The notes beneath the pieces are model-generated. The model saw only the letters and a program-made list of their open reading frames with translations. It did not search any database and was not told the DNA's origin. From Chloroflexota bacterium (GTDB lineage: Bacteria > Chloroflexota > Anaerolineae > Anaerolineales > Anaerolineaceae), in the NCBI GenBank assembly GCA_021779955.1, contig JAJXZS010000002.1, positions 1 to 33,901 of the forward strand: 33,901 nt of DNA, written 5' to 3'. The translations under genes were made by a program, and so were the position numbers. Below are positions 1 through 7,121 of this stretch, one piece after another (positions within the stretch are counted from its first letter, which is position 1; each line of letters begins with the position of its first letter).

Positions 1-1
1 G

Positions 2-178
2 GGAGTCCAGGAAGTGGACTTGATCATCAAAGGCCCAGGTCCCGGCCGTGAATCGGCGATTCGTGCCGTTCAATCCACCGGGCTCAAAGTCCGCTCGATT
101 GCTGATATTACCCCAGTCCCTCACAACGGCTGCCGGCCTCCAAAGAAACGCCCAGTGGAATTAAGGAGAAGGAAGAAA
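2..178 (+). CDS. rpsK: 30S ribosomal protein S11, C-terminal part (stop codon missing)
   Basis: Only the last ~59 codons are present, because the gene begins before the window. The translation carries the S11 C-terminal hallmarks [13 protein letters not shown] and the ending [14 protein letters not shown]11 sits on the platform of the small subunit next to the mRNA exit region. The usual S11 stop is expected right after the final Val. Here that codon (158-160) is GAA, so the frame continues ELRRRKK straight into the ATG of rpsD at 179 with no stop. A TAA exists only in another frame (162-164). Identity is certain. Whether the missing stop is natural or a sequence error cannot be decided from the window. 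Confidence 0.9.
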
Positions 179-817
179 ATGGCTAGGTATACAGATTCGG
201 TATGTAAATTGTGCCGACGAGAAGGTGAAAAACTTTATTTGAAAGGCGCCCGCTGCTTCTCACCCAAGTGTGCATTTGAGAAGCGTGGCTTTGCTCCTGG
301 ACAACATGGCAAAAGCCACCAGGGACGCGCTGAGCGTGAGTCAGACTACGCCCGCCAGCTGCGTGCCAAGCAGCGCGCCCGTCGAGTTTATGGAATTATG
401 GAACGCCAGTTCCGCCGCTACTTCGGCGTCGCGCTTAGACAACGCGGCGTTACGGGTACCAACTTGCTCCAGACCCTTGAACTGCGGATGGATAACGTCG
501 TTTTTCGCATGGGATTGGCTGAAAACCGCAGCCAGGCCCGTCAGCTTGTGAATCATGGTCATTTCAAAGTCAATGGGCGGCGTGCTGATATCCCGTCCAT
601 GATCTTGCAGCCAGGCGATGTCATCAATGTCAGCGAGTCTTCGAAGAATCTCACTTTCTTCAAAGAATTGCCTGATCTTGCTGAGAAGCGCCCCTGTGCA
701 GTTTGGATGGACCGCGATCTCAAGGGATTATCCGGTCGTGTTCTACGCCTGCCTGAACGTGCTGAAATTGACGGCAGCCTGAATGAACAATTGATCGTTG
801 AATATTATTCGCGCTAA
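179..817 (+). CDS. rpsD: 30S ribosomal protein S4
   Basis: This 212-residue S4 is full length. S4 is a primary 16S rRNA-binding protein that nucleates assembly of the 30S body and lines the mRNA entry channel. Four cysteines (C9, C12, C26, C31) form the zinc-binding N-terminal knuckle of the C+ type of S4, followed by FAPGQHG and the S4 RNA-binding domain (around [10 protein letters not shown] and [11 protein letters not shown]). The start is fixed by the MARYT start typical of S4 and by the AGGAGAAGG ribosome-binding site at 163-171. The upstream rpsK frame runs into it without a stop, so S4 could be made alone from this start or as part of a read-through S11-S4 product. It belongs to the rpsK-rpsD-rpoA-rplQ cluster, where S4 is often the autogenous regulator. 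Confidence 0.95.
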   Translation: MARYTDSVCKLCRREGEKLYLKGARCFSPKCAFEKRGFAPGQHGKSHQGRAERESDYARQLRAKQRARRVYGIMERQFRRYFGVALRQRGVTGTNLLQTLELRMDNVVFRMGLAENRSQARQLVNHGHFKVNGRRADIPSMILQPGDVINVSESSKNLTFFKELPDLAEKRPCAVWMDRDLKGLSGRVLRLPERAEIDGSLNEQLIVEYYSR

Positions 818-868
818 TGTCCATTAAGCCGACGCCTAGATACGTTTTGTATCGGAAAGGGGTGAAAT

Positions 869-1834
869 GTGTGTGCTCTAAATAACATGGTAACGCCGAA
901 AGTTGAACGCGAAGCAGAAGCGCGAAACTACGGAAAATTTGTGATCAGCCCCCTCGAGAGAGGCTTCGGAGTCACCCTGGGCAATGCATTGCGGCGAGTA
1001 TTACTCTCATCATTGGACGGTGCCGCGATATCTTCGATGCGCATTTCAGATGTTACTCATGAATTCAGTAACATCCCGGGTGTGCGCGAGGATGTCATTC
1101 AGGTAATGCTTCAGGTGAAACAGATCCGCATGATCTTGCATGAAGGTGATACTGCTCATTTGCACCTTGATGTACGCGGAGAAGGAGTCGTCACCGCTGC
1201 CGATATTCAAGCTCCGGCGGAAGTTGAGATCGTCAACCCAGACCTGTACCTGTTCACGGTCGATGATCCCAAAACTCGCCTCGATATTGACTTCGTCGTC
1301 GACCGCGGACGCGGCTACAGCCCATCGACCGATCGCAGCGGTAAGCTGCCCATCGGTGATTTACCTGTGGATGCAATCTACGGTCCGGTGAAACGGGTGA
1401 ACTATTCCGTTGGTTCTGCTCGTGTCGGTCAAAGCACAAACTACGACCGGCTTGTACTCGAGATTTGGACTGATGGAACCATCGCGCCAGAAAAGGCACT
1501 TGGTACGGCATCTAAGATTATTATCGATCATTTGCGCTTCATTTCTGGCATCAGTGAAGAGACTTTGATGTTGGGAGTCGAAAAGGAAGTTACGGGTAGC
1601 CACCTCACCAGTGAAGCCGCCGAAACCCCCATCGAGAACCTGGATCTGTCTGTGCGTGTTTTCAACTCGCTCAAACGAACCGGGATCACCACTGTGGGTG
1701 ACGTGCTCGAGCTCCTGGAAAAAGGCGACGAAGCCGTAATGTCCATCCGCAACTTTGGCGAAAAATCGCTGGACGAGCTGCGCCAAAAGATGCTGGAAAA
1801 AGGCTTCCTGCAAGACGAAAAAGATGTGGAGTGA
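869..1834 (+). CDS. rpoA: DNA-directed RNA polymerase subunit alpha
   Basis: The alpha subunit dimerises to start RNA polymerase assembly, and its C-terminal domain contacts UP elements and activators. The N-terminal dimerisation domain shows FVISPLERGFGVTLGNALRRVLLSSL. The C-terminal domain shows the helix-hairpin-helix region SVRVFNSLKRTGITTVGDVLELL and IRNFGEKSLDELRQKM. Length is about 321 residues, normal for the family. The start is uncertain. GTG at 869 lies 3 nt behind the purine-rich AAAGGGGTGA (856-865). ATG at 887 gives a protein a few residues shorter than usual at the N terminus. A third, out-of-frame ATG at 867 opens a four-codon reading frame that stops at 881. It follows rpsD by 51 nt and is 6 nt from rplQ, so co-transcription is likely. 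Confidence 0.95.
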   Translation: MCALNNMVTPKVEREAEARNYGKFVISPLERGFGVTLGNALRRVLLSSLDGAAISSMRISDVTHEFSNIPGVREDVIQVMLQVKQIRMILHEGDTAHLHLDVRGEGVVTAADIQAPAEVEIVNPDLYLFTVDDPKTRLDIDFVVDRGRGYSPSTDRSGKLPIGDLPVDAIYGPVKRVNYSVGSARVGQSTNYDRLVLEIWTDGTIAPEKALGTASKIIIDHLRFISGISEETLMLGVEKEVTGSHLTSEAAETPIENLDLSVRVFNSLKRTGITTVGDVLELLEKGDEAVMSIRNFGEKSLDELRQKMLEKGFLQDEKDVE

Positions 1835-1840
1835 GTTGAT

Positions 1841-2218
1841 ATGCGCCATCAGGTAGCAGGATCCAGATTAGGTCGAAGTAAAGATCAGCGCACTGGTTTG
1901 CGCCGGACCATGGTCAAGCAGCTTTTTGAGCATGAGCGCATCCAGACGACGCAAGCAAAGGCGTTATTTATCCGCGGTGAAGCTGAAAAACTCATTACCC
2001 TTGCGCGTCGCAGCAGCAAGGGCACTGATGCTGAAAAAGTACATGCCCGCCGTCTTGCAGCCGCCCGCCTGGGCGATGCCGCAATTGTGAAGAAACTCTT
2101 TGACGAGATCGGCCCCCGTTTCGAAAAACGTGACGGCGGCTATACCAGGATTATGAAGCTCGGACCCCGCTTGGGTGATGCTGCTGAAGTAGTCCTCATC
2201 GAGCTGGTAGAAGAGTAA
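1841..2218 (+). CDS. rplQ: 50S ribosomal protein L17
   Basis: L17 is a 125-residue large-subunit protein near the exit tunnel. The start MRHQVAGSRLGRS is the family's, followed by the typical QRTGLRRTMVKQLFEHERIQTTQAKA-like stretch at residues 17-42 and the ending GDAAEVVLIELVEE. The ATG is 6 nt after the rpoA stop, and the GGAG at 1828-1831 overlaps that stop, which suggests translational coupling. This is the standard rpoA-rplQ order at the end of the alpha operon. Confidence 0.96.
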   Translation: MRHQVAGSRLGRSKDQRTGLRRTMVKQLFEHERIQTTQAKALFIRGEAEKLITLARRSSKGTDAEKVHARRLAAARLGDAAIVKKLFDEIGPRFEKRDGGYTRIMKLGPRLGDAAEVVLIELVEE

Positions 2219-2245
2219 ATAGTCCGTCATCGAGGACGGATGAAC

Positions 2246-3031
2246 ATGGCACGTTACCAACTGAAACTTGCTTACGATGGGACCGAGTTTTTCGGATTCC
2301 AGAGGCAGGGCGCCACTCGGACAGTTCAAGGAGTATTTGAAGATACTCTGAGGTTGTTGGGGTGGCAGGAAGATACCATCCTCTTTGCAGGGCGCACCGA
2401 TACCGGTGTTCATGCTGCGGGGCAGGTGGTGGTCTTCGACCTCGACTGGAGTCACTCAAGCGAAAAACTGAAGCTGGCGCTCAACGCCAAACTCCCGGAA
2501 GACATGGCCGTAAGTGACGTAAAACTAGCGAACGCTGATTTCCACCCCCGTTATGATGCGCTCAGCCGGATTTACCGATACTCCATCTACCATCAACCGG
2601 AACGGAACCCATTGAACGATCGTTTCGCCTGGCGTATTTGGCCTGAAATGAATGGCGAGATACTGCGTGAAGCAGCATTCCACTTGCTCGGCACGCACGA
2701 TTTCTCGGCATTCGGTCGGGCCATGAAACCAGGCAGCAGCACGATCCGTACGGTTCTGAAAAGTGATTGGCAGCCCACCGAAACCGGCTGGGAATATCAG
2801 ATCGAAGCCAACGCTTTCCTCTACCACATGGTGCGGCGCAGCGTGTACCTTCAAGTTCAGGTCGCGCGCCAAAAGATGAGCATGCAATCGCTCATCGCAG
2901 GCATCACGGAGAGAGCTGCCATGAAACCGGGGTTGGCGCCTGCTAAAGGATTGAACCTGTGGCAGGTGATGTACCCCGAAGGTGAGCAAGTGAAGCTGAA
3001 AATGCAGCAAGTGAACGATGACGTTGCCTGA
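2246..3031 (+). CDS. truA: tRNA pseudouridine(38-40) synthase TruA
   Basis: TruA converts uridines 38, 39 and 40 in the tRNA anticodon stem-loop to pseudouridine. The family's catalytic aspartate lies in AGRTDTGVHA, and the substrate-binding features YDGTEFFGFQRQ, HPRYDALSRIYRY and NAFLYHMVRR are present. Length is 261 residues, normal. Two starts are possible, ATG 2240 and ATG 2246. I prefer 2246, because GAGG at 2232-2235 would be only 4 nt from the first ATG and MARYQLKLAYDG is the usual start. It lies between rplQ and rplM, a common arrangement, so it is probably co-transcribed with the ribosomal genes. Confidence 0.94.
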   Translation: MARYQLKLAYDGTEFFGFQRQGATRTVQGVFEDTLRLLGWQEDTILFAGRTDTGVHAAGQVVVFDLDWSHSSEKLKLALNAKLPEDMAVSDVKLANADFHPRYDALSRIYRYSIYHQPERNPLNDRFAWRIWPEMNGEILREAAFHLLGTHDFSAFGRAMKPGSSTIRTVLKSDWQPTETGWEYQIEANAFLYHMVRRSVYLQVQVARQKMSMQSLIAGITERAAMKPGLAPAKGLNLWQVMYPEGEQVKLKMQQVNDDVA

Positions 3032-3058
3032 AGAAAATTGATGAGTGGAGAAGAGACA

Positions 3059-3484
3059 GTGGACAAGACTTACGTCCTCAAAGGAAAACAAGAGCCGGAA
3101 TGGCTTCTGGTTGATGCAACTGGCCAGGGAATCGGCCGGTTGGCAACTCAGATCAGCAGCTACCTGCTTGGTAAGCACAAACCCACCTACACCCCGGGTG
3201 TTGATATGGGTGATGTAGTGGTTGTGATCAATGCAGAGGCACTGACGATCAACACCAAACGCCTGGAAGAGAAGTTCTATTACAAGCACTCCAACTATCC
3301 CGGCGGTTTGAAGAGTGTCGGTATCCGAGAACAGATGCGCGTTCACCCTGAGCGTGTCATCATTGCTGCAGTTTGGGGTATGATCCCTCACAATCGCATG
3401 GGACATGCATTGATCAAGCGGCTGAAAGTTTATGCCGGCAGCGAACACCCGCATGCTGCACAAAACCCGAAGCCGGTTGCTTAA
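3059..3484 (+). CDS. rplM: 50S ribosomal protein L13
   Basis: L13 is an early-assembly large-subunit protein. Motifs include KTYVLKGKQEPEWLLVDATG, GRLATQIS, the KHKPTYTPGVDMGDVVVVINA core and HPERVIIAAVWGMIPHNRMG. I place the start at GTG 3059, because GGAGAAGAG (3047-3055) is a well-spaced ribosome-binding site for it and the resulting 141 residues match the usual length. ATG 3041 in the same frame would add MSGEET without a good binding site. It is paired with rpsI 15 nt downstream, the usual L13-S9 operon. Confidence 0.94.
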   Translation: MDKTYVLKGKQEPEWLLVDATGQGIGRLATQISSYLLGKHKPTYTPGVDMGDVVVVINAEALTINTKRLEEKFYYKHSNYPGGLKSVGIREQMRVHPERVIIAAVWGMIPHNRMGHALIKRLKVYAGSEHPHAAQNPKPVA

Positions 3485-3499
3485 AGGAGCAAGAGAATT

Positions 3500-3895
3500 A
3501 TGTCGGTTCAATACTATGAAGGTGTTGGGCGCCGCAAGGAAAGTACTGCCCGCGTTCGTTTGATGAGCGGTTCCGGTAAATTCACCGTGAATGACCGGCC
3601 GGTCGAAGACTTTTTCCCCCGTACCGGCGATCTCGAGGCCATTCTTGGCCCGCTTGCCGCTGCCGGCCAGGATCGTGCCACATACGATATCACGGCAACC
3701 GTGCGCGGTGGCGGCGTTACCGGGCAGACTGATTCTGTCCAGTTGGGCCTCGCCCGCGCTCTGGTGAAGCTGAACGCTGACAATACGACTTTACTGCGTA
3801 AAGGTGGTTTCTTAACCCGCGATCCACGCATCAAGGAACGCAAGAAGCCAGGTCTCAAGCGCGCACGCAAAGCACCAACTTATACCAAGCGTTAG
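3500..3895 (+). CDS. rpsI: 30S ribosomal protein S9
   Basis: This 131-residue S9 has the YYEGVGRRKESTARV start and the basic tail KRARKAPTYTKR, whose terminal arginine reaches the P-site tRNA. The middle VRGGGVTGQTDSVQLGLARAL is the family core. The ATG is preceded by AAAGGAG (3483-3489), which overlaps the rplM stop region. It is the last gene of the ribosomal run; a long inverted repeat begins about 25 nt after its stop. Confidence 0.96.
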   Translation: MSVQYYEGVGRRKESTARVRLMSGSGKFTVNDRPVEDFFPRTGDLEAILGPLAAAGQDRATYDITATVRGGGVTGQTDSVQLGLARALVKLNADNTTLLRKGGFLTRDPRIKERKKPGLKRARKAPTYTKR

Positions 3896-3920
3896 AATTC
3901 AGGATTATTCCTGACAATTT

Positions 3921-4000
3921 GAGATGCATTCTACAGCAGATGGACTCGCGGGAGGAACTATGCTTACCTCTCTGCGCCGGTGTTCTGTAGAATGCATTTC
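3921..4000 (+). repeat. Inverted repeat downstream of rpsI
   Basis: The arms ATGCATTCTACAG (3924-3936) and CTGTAGAATGCAT (3985-3997) are perfect complements over 13 bp. Allowing one G-U pair they extend to 16 bp (3921-3936 with 3985-4000). The 48-nt interior contains a strong ribosome-binding site, GGGAGGA (3950-3956), and an ATG at 3960. There is no T-run after the right arm, so it does not look like a simple intrinsic terminator. It could be a 3'-end structure for the ribosomal operon or a leader structure for the next gene. Confidence 0.6.
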
Positions 4001-4016
4001 ATTATTTAATGAATGA
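3960..4016 (+). CDS. Possible 18-residue leader peptide upstream of mazG
   Basis: ATG 3960 lies 3 nt behind GGGAGGA, one of the best Shine-Dalgarno matches in the window. It opens MLTSLRRCSVECISLFNE and stops at TGA 4014-4016. The stop overlaps the most upstream in-frame ATG of the MazG gene (4009) and is 13 nt before its preferred start (4030). The second half of the ORF is the right arm of the inverted repeat, so translating it would melt that structure. There is no homology evidence; this is a proposal from start signal, spacing and structure only. Confidence 0.35.
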   Translation: MLTSLRRCSVECISLFNE

Positions 4017-4029
4017 AATGGAGCAATCC

Positions 4030-5433
4030 ATGGTAACGAAACTTAAAGGGGAATTGTGGATTATCGAACCAGGCGCCAATTTTGGCGCGCTGCTGACTTC
4101 CGGTACGCAATTCGCTCAAATCTATACACGCGGACCCTTGCCTCAGGCGTTGAGCATCCCTGCATGCCCGACCCTTGACGTGACTGCCGCGCTTGCCGGC
4201 GCCACTTTGGAATCACTTGTCGAACAGATCACCTCAAAGCTTGCGCATGGCGAAAACCTGATCTATGTATCCGACGTGCCTGCTGTGATCGATGTTGTGA
4301 ATATCGCTTTACGCCGCAGGACGGAATTCGATTTGCACGTACTCACAGGGCGCGAGTTTGCTCCTCAACTCCCGGGCGGCATGGAGCTTACAGGCAGCCT
4401 GGTCCTCGTGGATGGGGCTTCGCTCAAGAACAGCTACTATCCATCTTTTTCACCCTCGCAAATTGCCCTCGTTTATCCTCCATTTGTCGCCGGCGAGGAG
4501 ACGACCTTCCTCAAGATGCTGCTTCAGGCCTATGGCAAGGAACATTCCGTATATGCCAAACCTCTGGCTGCTGCAGCCAACGACTGGGAAAAGTTAACGA
4601 TCATCGAAATTGAAGCTCACAAGCCGGCGATTCTGCTCATCCCGCCTCGCTCGCCTGACTCATCCCTTGAGAGCTTTGCCGATGTGATCGCCCACCTGCG
4701 CGCGCCAAACGGTTGTCCATGGGACCGCAAACAGACCCATGCCAGCCTGCGCACTTACCTCCTCGAAGAGACGTACGAAGCCCTGGCTGCGTTAGACGAA
4801 AACGACATGCCTGGCTTGAAAGAGGAACTTGGCGACCTGATGCTTCAGATCTTGCTTCACGCTCAGATTGCCGTCGAGCAGGACGACTTCAACCTTTCGG
4901 ACATATTAGAAGCGATCAACCGCAAAATTGTGTACCGCCATCCTCATGTTTTCGGCGAGGTCACGGTCCGAGACGACAGGGATGTCTTGCAGAACTGGGA
5001 GAAGCTCAAAGAGAAGGAACGCTCCGAAAACGGTAAACAGGAGGATCAGGGCATCCTCAATGGCGTTCCGCTGGTTTTCCCCGCTCTCGCGCAGGCCCAA
5101 TCCATTCAGGATCGGGCTGCCCGGGTTGGCTTCGATTGGGCGGACATCGCGCCGGTCAAAGCCAAGGTCATGGAAGAACTGGACGAGGTCTACAGCGCGC
5201 CTGATGCTGGACACCGCGCGAAGGAACTTGGCGACCTACTCTTTGCCGTTGTCAATCTAGTGCGCTGGTACAAGGTGGATGCAGAATCCATGCTGCGTGA
5301 AACCAATCTCAAATTCCGCGACCGTTTTGCCTATATCGAAAAGAAAGCCAAAGAGAAGGGCAAAAACCTCTCAGATATGACCCTGGATGAAATGGATGTC
5401 CTTTGGGAAGAAGCCAAGCAATTCGACCGGTGA
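4030..5433 (+). CDS. mazG: MazG nucleoside triphosphate pyrophosphohydrolase with YabN-like N-terminal domain
   Basis: The C-terminal half (from about residue 215) is a two-repeat MazG protein. The first repeat carries APNGCPWDRKQTHASL, LEETYEAL and EELGDLMLQILLHA, the EExxE and ExxD metal-ligand pattern. RHPHVFG follows, and a second repeat has MEELDEVYSA and KELGDLLFAVVNLVRW. MazG proteins hydrolyse NTPs to NMP and pyrophosphate and act in house-cleaning or (p)ppGpp control. The first ~200 residues resemble in length and layout the tetrapyrrole-methylase-like domain of YabN-type fusions, but the usual glycine-rich SAM loop is not obvious, so it may be degenerate. The start ATG 4030 follows GGAG (4020-4023); ATG 4009 and 4018 are alternatives. 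It converges with the minus-strand phosphatase gene, with 8 nt between the stops. Confidence 0.88.
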   Translation: MVTKLKGELWIIEPGANFGALLTSGTQFAQIYTRGPLPQALSIPACPTLDVTAALAGATLESLVEQITSKLAHGENLIYVSDVPAVIDVVNIALRRRTEFDLHVLTGREFAPQLPGGMELTGSLVLVDGASLKNSYYPSFSPSQIALVYPPFVAGEETTFLKMLLQAYGKEHSVYAKPLAAAANDWEKLTIIEIEAHKPAILLIPPRSPDSSLESFADVIAHLRAPNGCPWDRKQTHASLRTYLLEETYEALAALDENDMPGLKEELGDLMLQILLHAQIAVEQDDFNLSDILEAINRKIVYRHPHVFGEVTVRDDRDVLQNWEKLKEKERSENGKQEDQGILNGVPLVFPALAQAQSIQDRAARVGFDWADIAPVKAKVMEELDEVYSAPDAGHRAKELGDLLFAVVNLVRWYKVDAESMLRETNLKFRDRFAYIEKKAKEKGKNLSDMTLDEMDVLWEEAKQFDR

Positions 5434-5441
5434 CCTTTGAG

Positions 5442-5957
5442 TCACTGGCCGATTGGCCAGTACCGCACGCGCTCGACCTGGTCGTCTGCTTCAGGTGAGC
5501 GCACATATGGGGGCGGGAGAGTTCTCCTCAATTCAGCGATCCTGTCTAGAGAAGCCTTGCCGTCCAGACCGTGCCGCGTGAGATAGCAGCCCACGATCGT
5601 ACCGGTGCGTCCGATTCCACCCCAGCAATGAAGATAAACCATTTGGTGCTGTGAAATGACCAGGTCGAGGTAGTCCAGAATTGCGATGACCTCGATGGCC
5701 GCGGGGGCTGTAAAGTCGCGGATCGGGAAGTTCTTATAGGCGACTTCGAGTTCATATCCTTCCGCTTCATCGAACAGAATCCTGTCATACCGGCCTGAAG
5801 AGATTTCGGTCAGGTCTACGAAGGCAGTAACCCCCGCTTGGAGGAGGGCTTGTAACCGCTTGCGGGTGAGGTGTTCACCTGCTGCAGCCGGATGTTCACC
5901 TGCGAGAAAGACCCTCGGAAAAACCCAGTAGCTATTTGGAAAGGGAACAGGCGTCAA
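5442..5957 (-). CDS. Dual-specificity/tyrosine phosphatase family protein
   Basis: The 171-residue protein has the cysteine phosphatase loop HCWGGIGRTG, with nucleophile C111 and phosphate-binding R117. IRDFTAP at 79-85 supplies the probable general acid D81. The layout (general acid about 30 residues before the P-loop) is that of small dual-specificity phosphatases; substrates could be phosphotyrosine, phosphoinositides or a nucleotide-linked phosphate. It probably starts at TTG 5957, preceded by GGAG at about 9 nt. It is the last gene of a minus-strand trio, 24 nt behind the membrane protein gene, so co-transcription is likely. The substrate is unknown. Confidence 0.85.
   Translation of the reverse strand: MTPVPFPNSYWVFPRVFLAGEHPAAAGEHLTRKRLQALLQAGVTAFVDLTEISSGRYDRILFDEAEGYELEVAYKNFPIRDFTAPAAIEVIAILDYLDLVISQHQMVYLHCWGGIGRTGTIVGCYLTRHGLDGKASLDRIAELRRTLPPPYVRSPEADDQVERVRYWPIGQ
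5444..5461. terminator. Hairpin between convergent mazG and phosphatase genes
   Basis: ACTGGCC - GATT - GGCCAGT forms a 7-bp perfect stem with a 4-nt loop, starting 10 nt after the mazG stop and lying in the last codons of the minus-strand phosphatase. It may end mazG transcription, but there is no T-run on either strand. The terminator role is an inference. Confidence 0.35.
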
Positions 5958-5981
5958 TGTCTATCACTCCGTTGGTATGGC

Positions 5982-7109
5982 TTAGATGACCCATTTTGGC
6001 TTCCGGATATATCGGCCGCGGTAGCTGATGATCAGCATCAGCAAAATGAACTGGGGGATTGCGAAAAAGATCGTCGAGAATTGATCGAAATAAAAAATGA
6101 CCAGATTAATCAGAGTCAGGACGACCAGCATATCGATATAGGCGACGGTCATCCCAGGTTTTTCCTTATTGGCAATGAGAAGGATCACCGCGATAAGAGC
6201 TGCCAGGCCTGTGACTCCCTGCATGACTACCCTGGCAGTCACCCAATCGAATCCAGTGTCGGAGGTGATGACCCTGTCAGCAAGAAAAGATTTTGTGAAT
6301 ACCTGTAATGCTTCGGGAGAACGACTGGCAAGGGTATAGCCCGTGGCAAGGAATAGCGCCCAGCCTGCCCACAGGATCATCAAGGCAATGATGAGCCATT
6401 TCAGGTTGGATTTCGGGAGCCATTTTTGTTCAAATCTTGTCCAACTTGCTTTGAGGCGCTCCCCGAGAGTAGGGACTTTGGGCACAAGGCGAGTTTCCTG
6501 GCTGGAGAGGAATTCGCTTAACGATCTTGCCAGCCGGCTGAGCTCAGGCGCATCTCGCAACTGAGAGATCGGTTGGAGACGGGCAAGGAGAGCATCCCTT
6601 TCATCTTCCGACAGGTCATAATCAAGCACCTCGCCAAGATCAGCGAGAACTGCGTACATTTCGCCCCTTGGCGTGTTTTTTCGAGAAGCGCTTAGTTCGA
6701 TCGTCACAAGGACAGTGATCAGGAAAAAGGCGTAAATGATCGGTGCAGCAGACGCGTAGAAATAGTCGTTGTTCGAGGTGATAAACTTGCCCACCTCGTC
6801 AATGAACAGGCCCATTCCCAACCCTGAGATAACGGCACTCCAGGTGAATGCCCAATTGTTGGCCAGGATTAGAGGCAGCATCGCGGCGATGAAGAGAAGT
6901 AAACCACCCCACAGCACGTGGGCAATATGCAGATTGCCCCCACCGATTTGAGGGAAACCTGCAAGGTAAAGGAAGAGTCTCGTTGCCGATACTGAGAATG
7001 CAAGACTTCCAAGGGTGATCAGCAAGTACCGGCTGGTCTGGCTGCGTTGGACCGGAGAGCGTTTGGACAACCAGTTCTGCTGTTGGCGCGGAATACTCGA
7101 ATCAGCCAT
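5982..7109 (-). CDS. Eight-helix membrane protein of unknown function
   Basis: I do not recognise a named family. The 375-residue protein has about four hydrophobic helices in residues 28-139. A soluble charged segment follows (about 140-235, with LADLGEVLDYDLSEDERDALLARL and SRLARSLSEFLSSQETRL). About four more helices come after residue 238. Polar residues stand out near the ends of helices 2 and 3: H61 and H64 (NLHIAHVLWGG), and D104-E105 with K108 (GLFIDEVGKFIT). Such residues could bind metal or lipid head groups, but this is a guess. The start ATG 7109 follows AGGCGGGA, 12 nt after the kinase-gene stop. The phosphatase gene begins 24 nt downstream. The cytosolic loop might be regulatory. 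Confidence 0.8.
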   Translation of the reverse strand: MADSSIPRQQQNWLSKRSPVQRSQTSRYLLITLGSLAFSVSATRLFLYLAGFPQIGGGNLHIAHVLWGGLLLFIAAMLPLILANNWAFTWSAVISGLGMGLFIDEVGKFITSNNDYFYASAAPIIYAFFLITVLVTIELSASRKNTPRGEMYAVLADLGEVLDYDLSEDERDALLARLQPISQLRDAPELSRLARSLSEFLSSQETRLVPKVPTLGERLKASWTRFEQKWLPKSNLKWLIIALMILWAGWALFLATGYTLASRSPEALQVFTKSFLADRVITSDTGFDWVTARVVMQGVTGLAALIAVILLIANKEKPGMTVAYIDMLVVLTLINLVIFYFDQFSTIFFAIPQFILLMLIISYRGRYIRKPKWVI

Positions 7110-7121
7110 TTTCCCGCCTTT

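Noticed and set aside
14-817. A single 267-residue protein beginning in S11 and ending in S4
   Set aside because: The two halves are separate known ribosomal proteins and S4 has its own start and ribosome-binding site; treated as two genes with a lost stop.
2525-3511. 328-residue minus-strand ORF
   Set aside because: Antisense to truA, rplM and their junction; all three plus-strand genes are certain.
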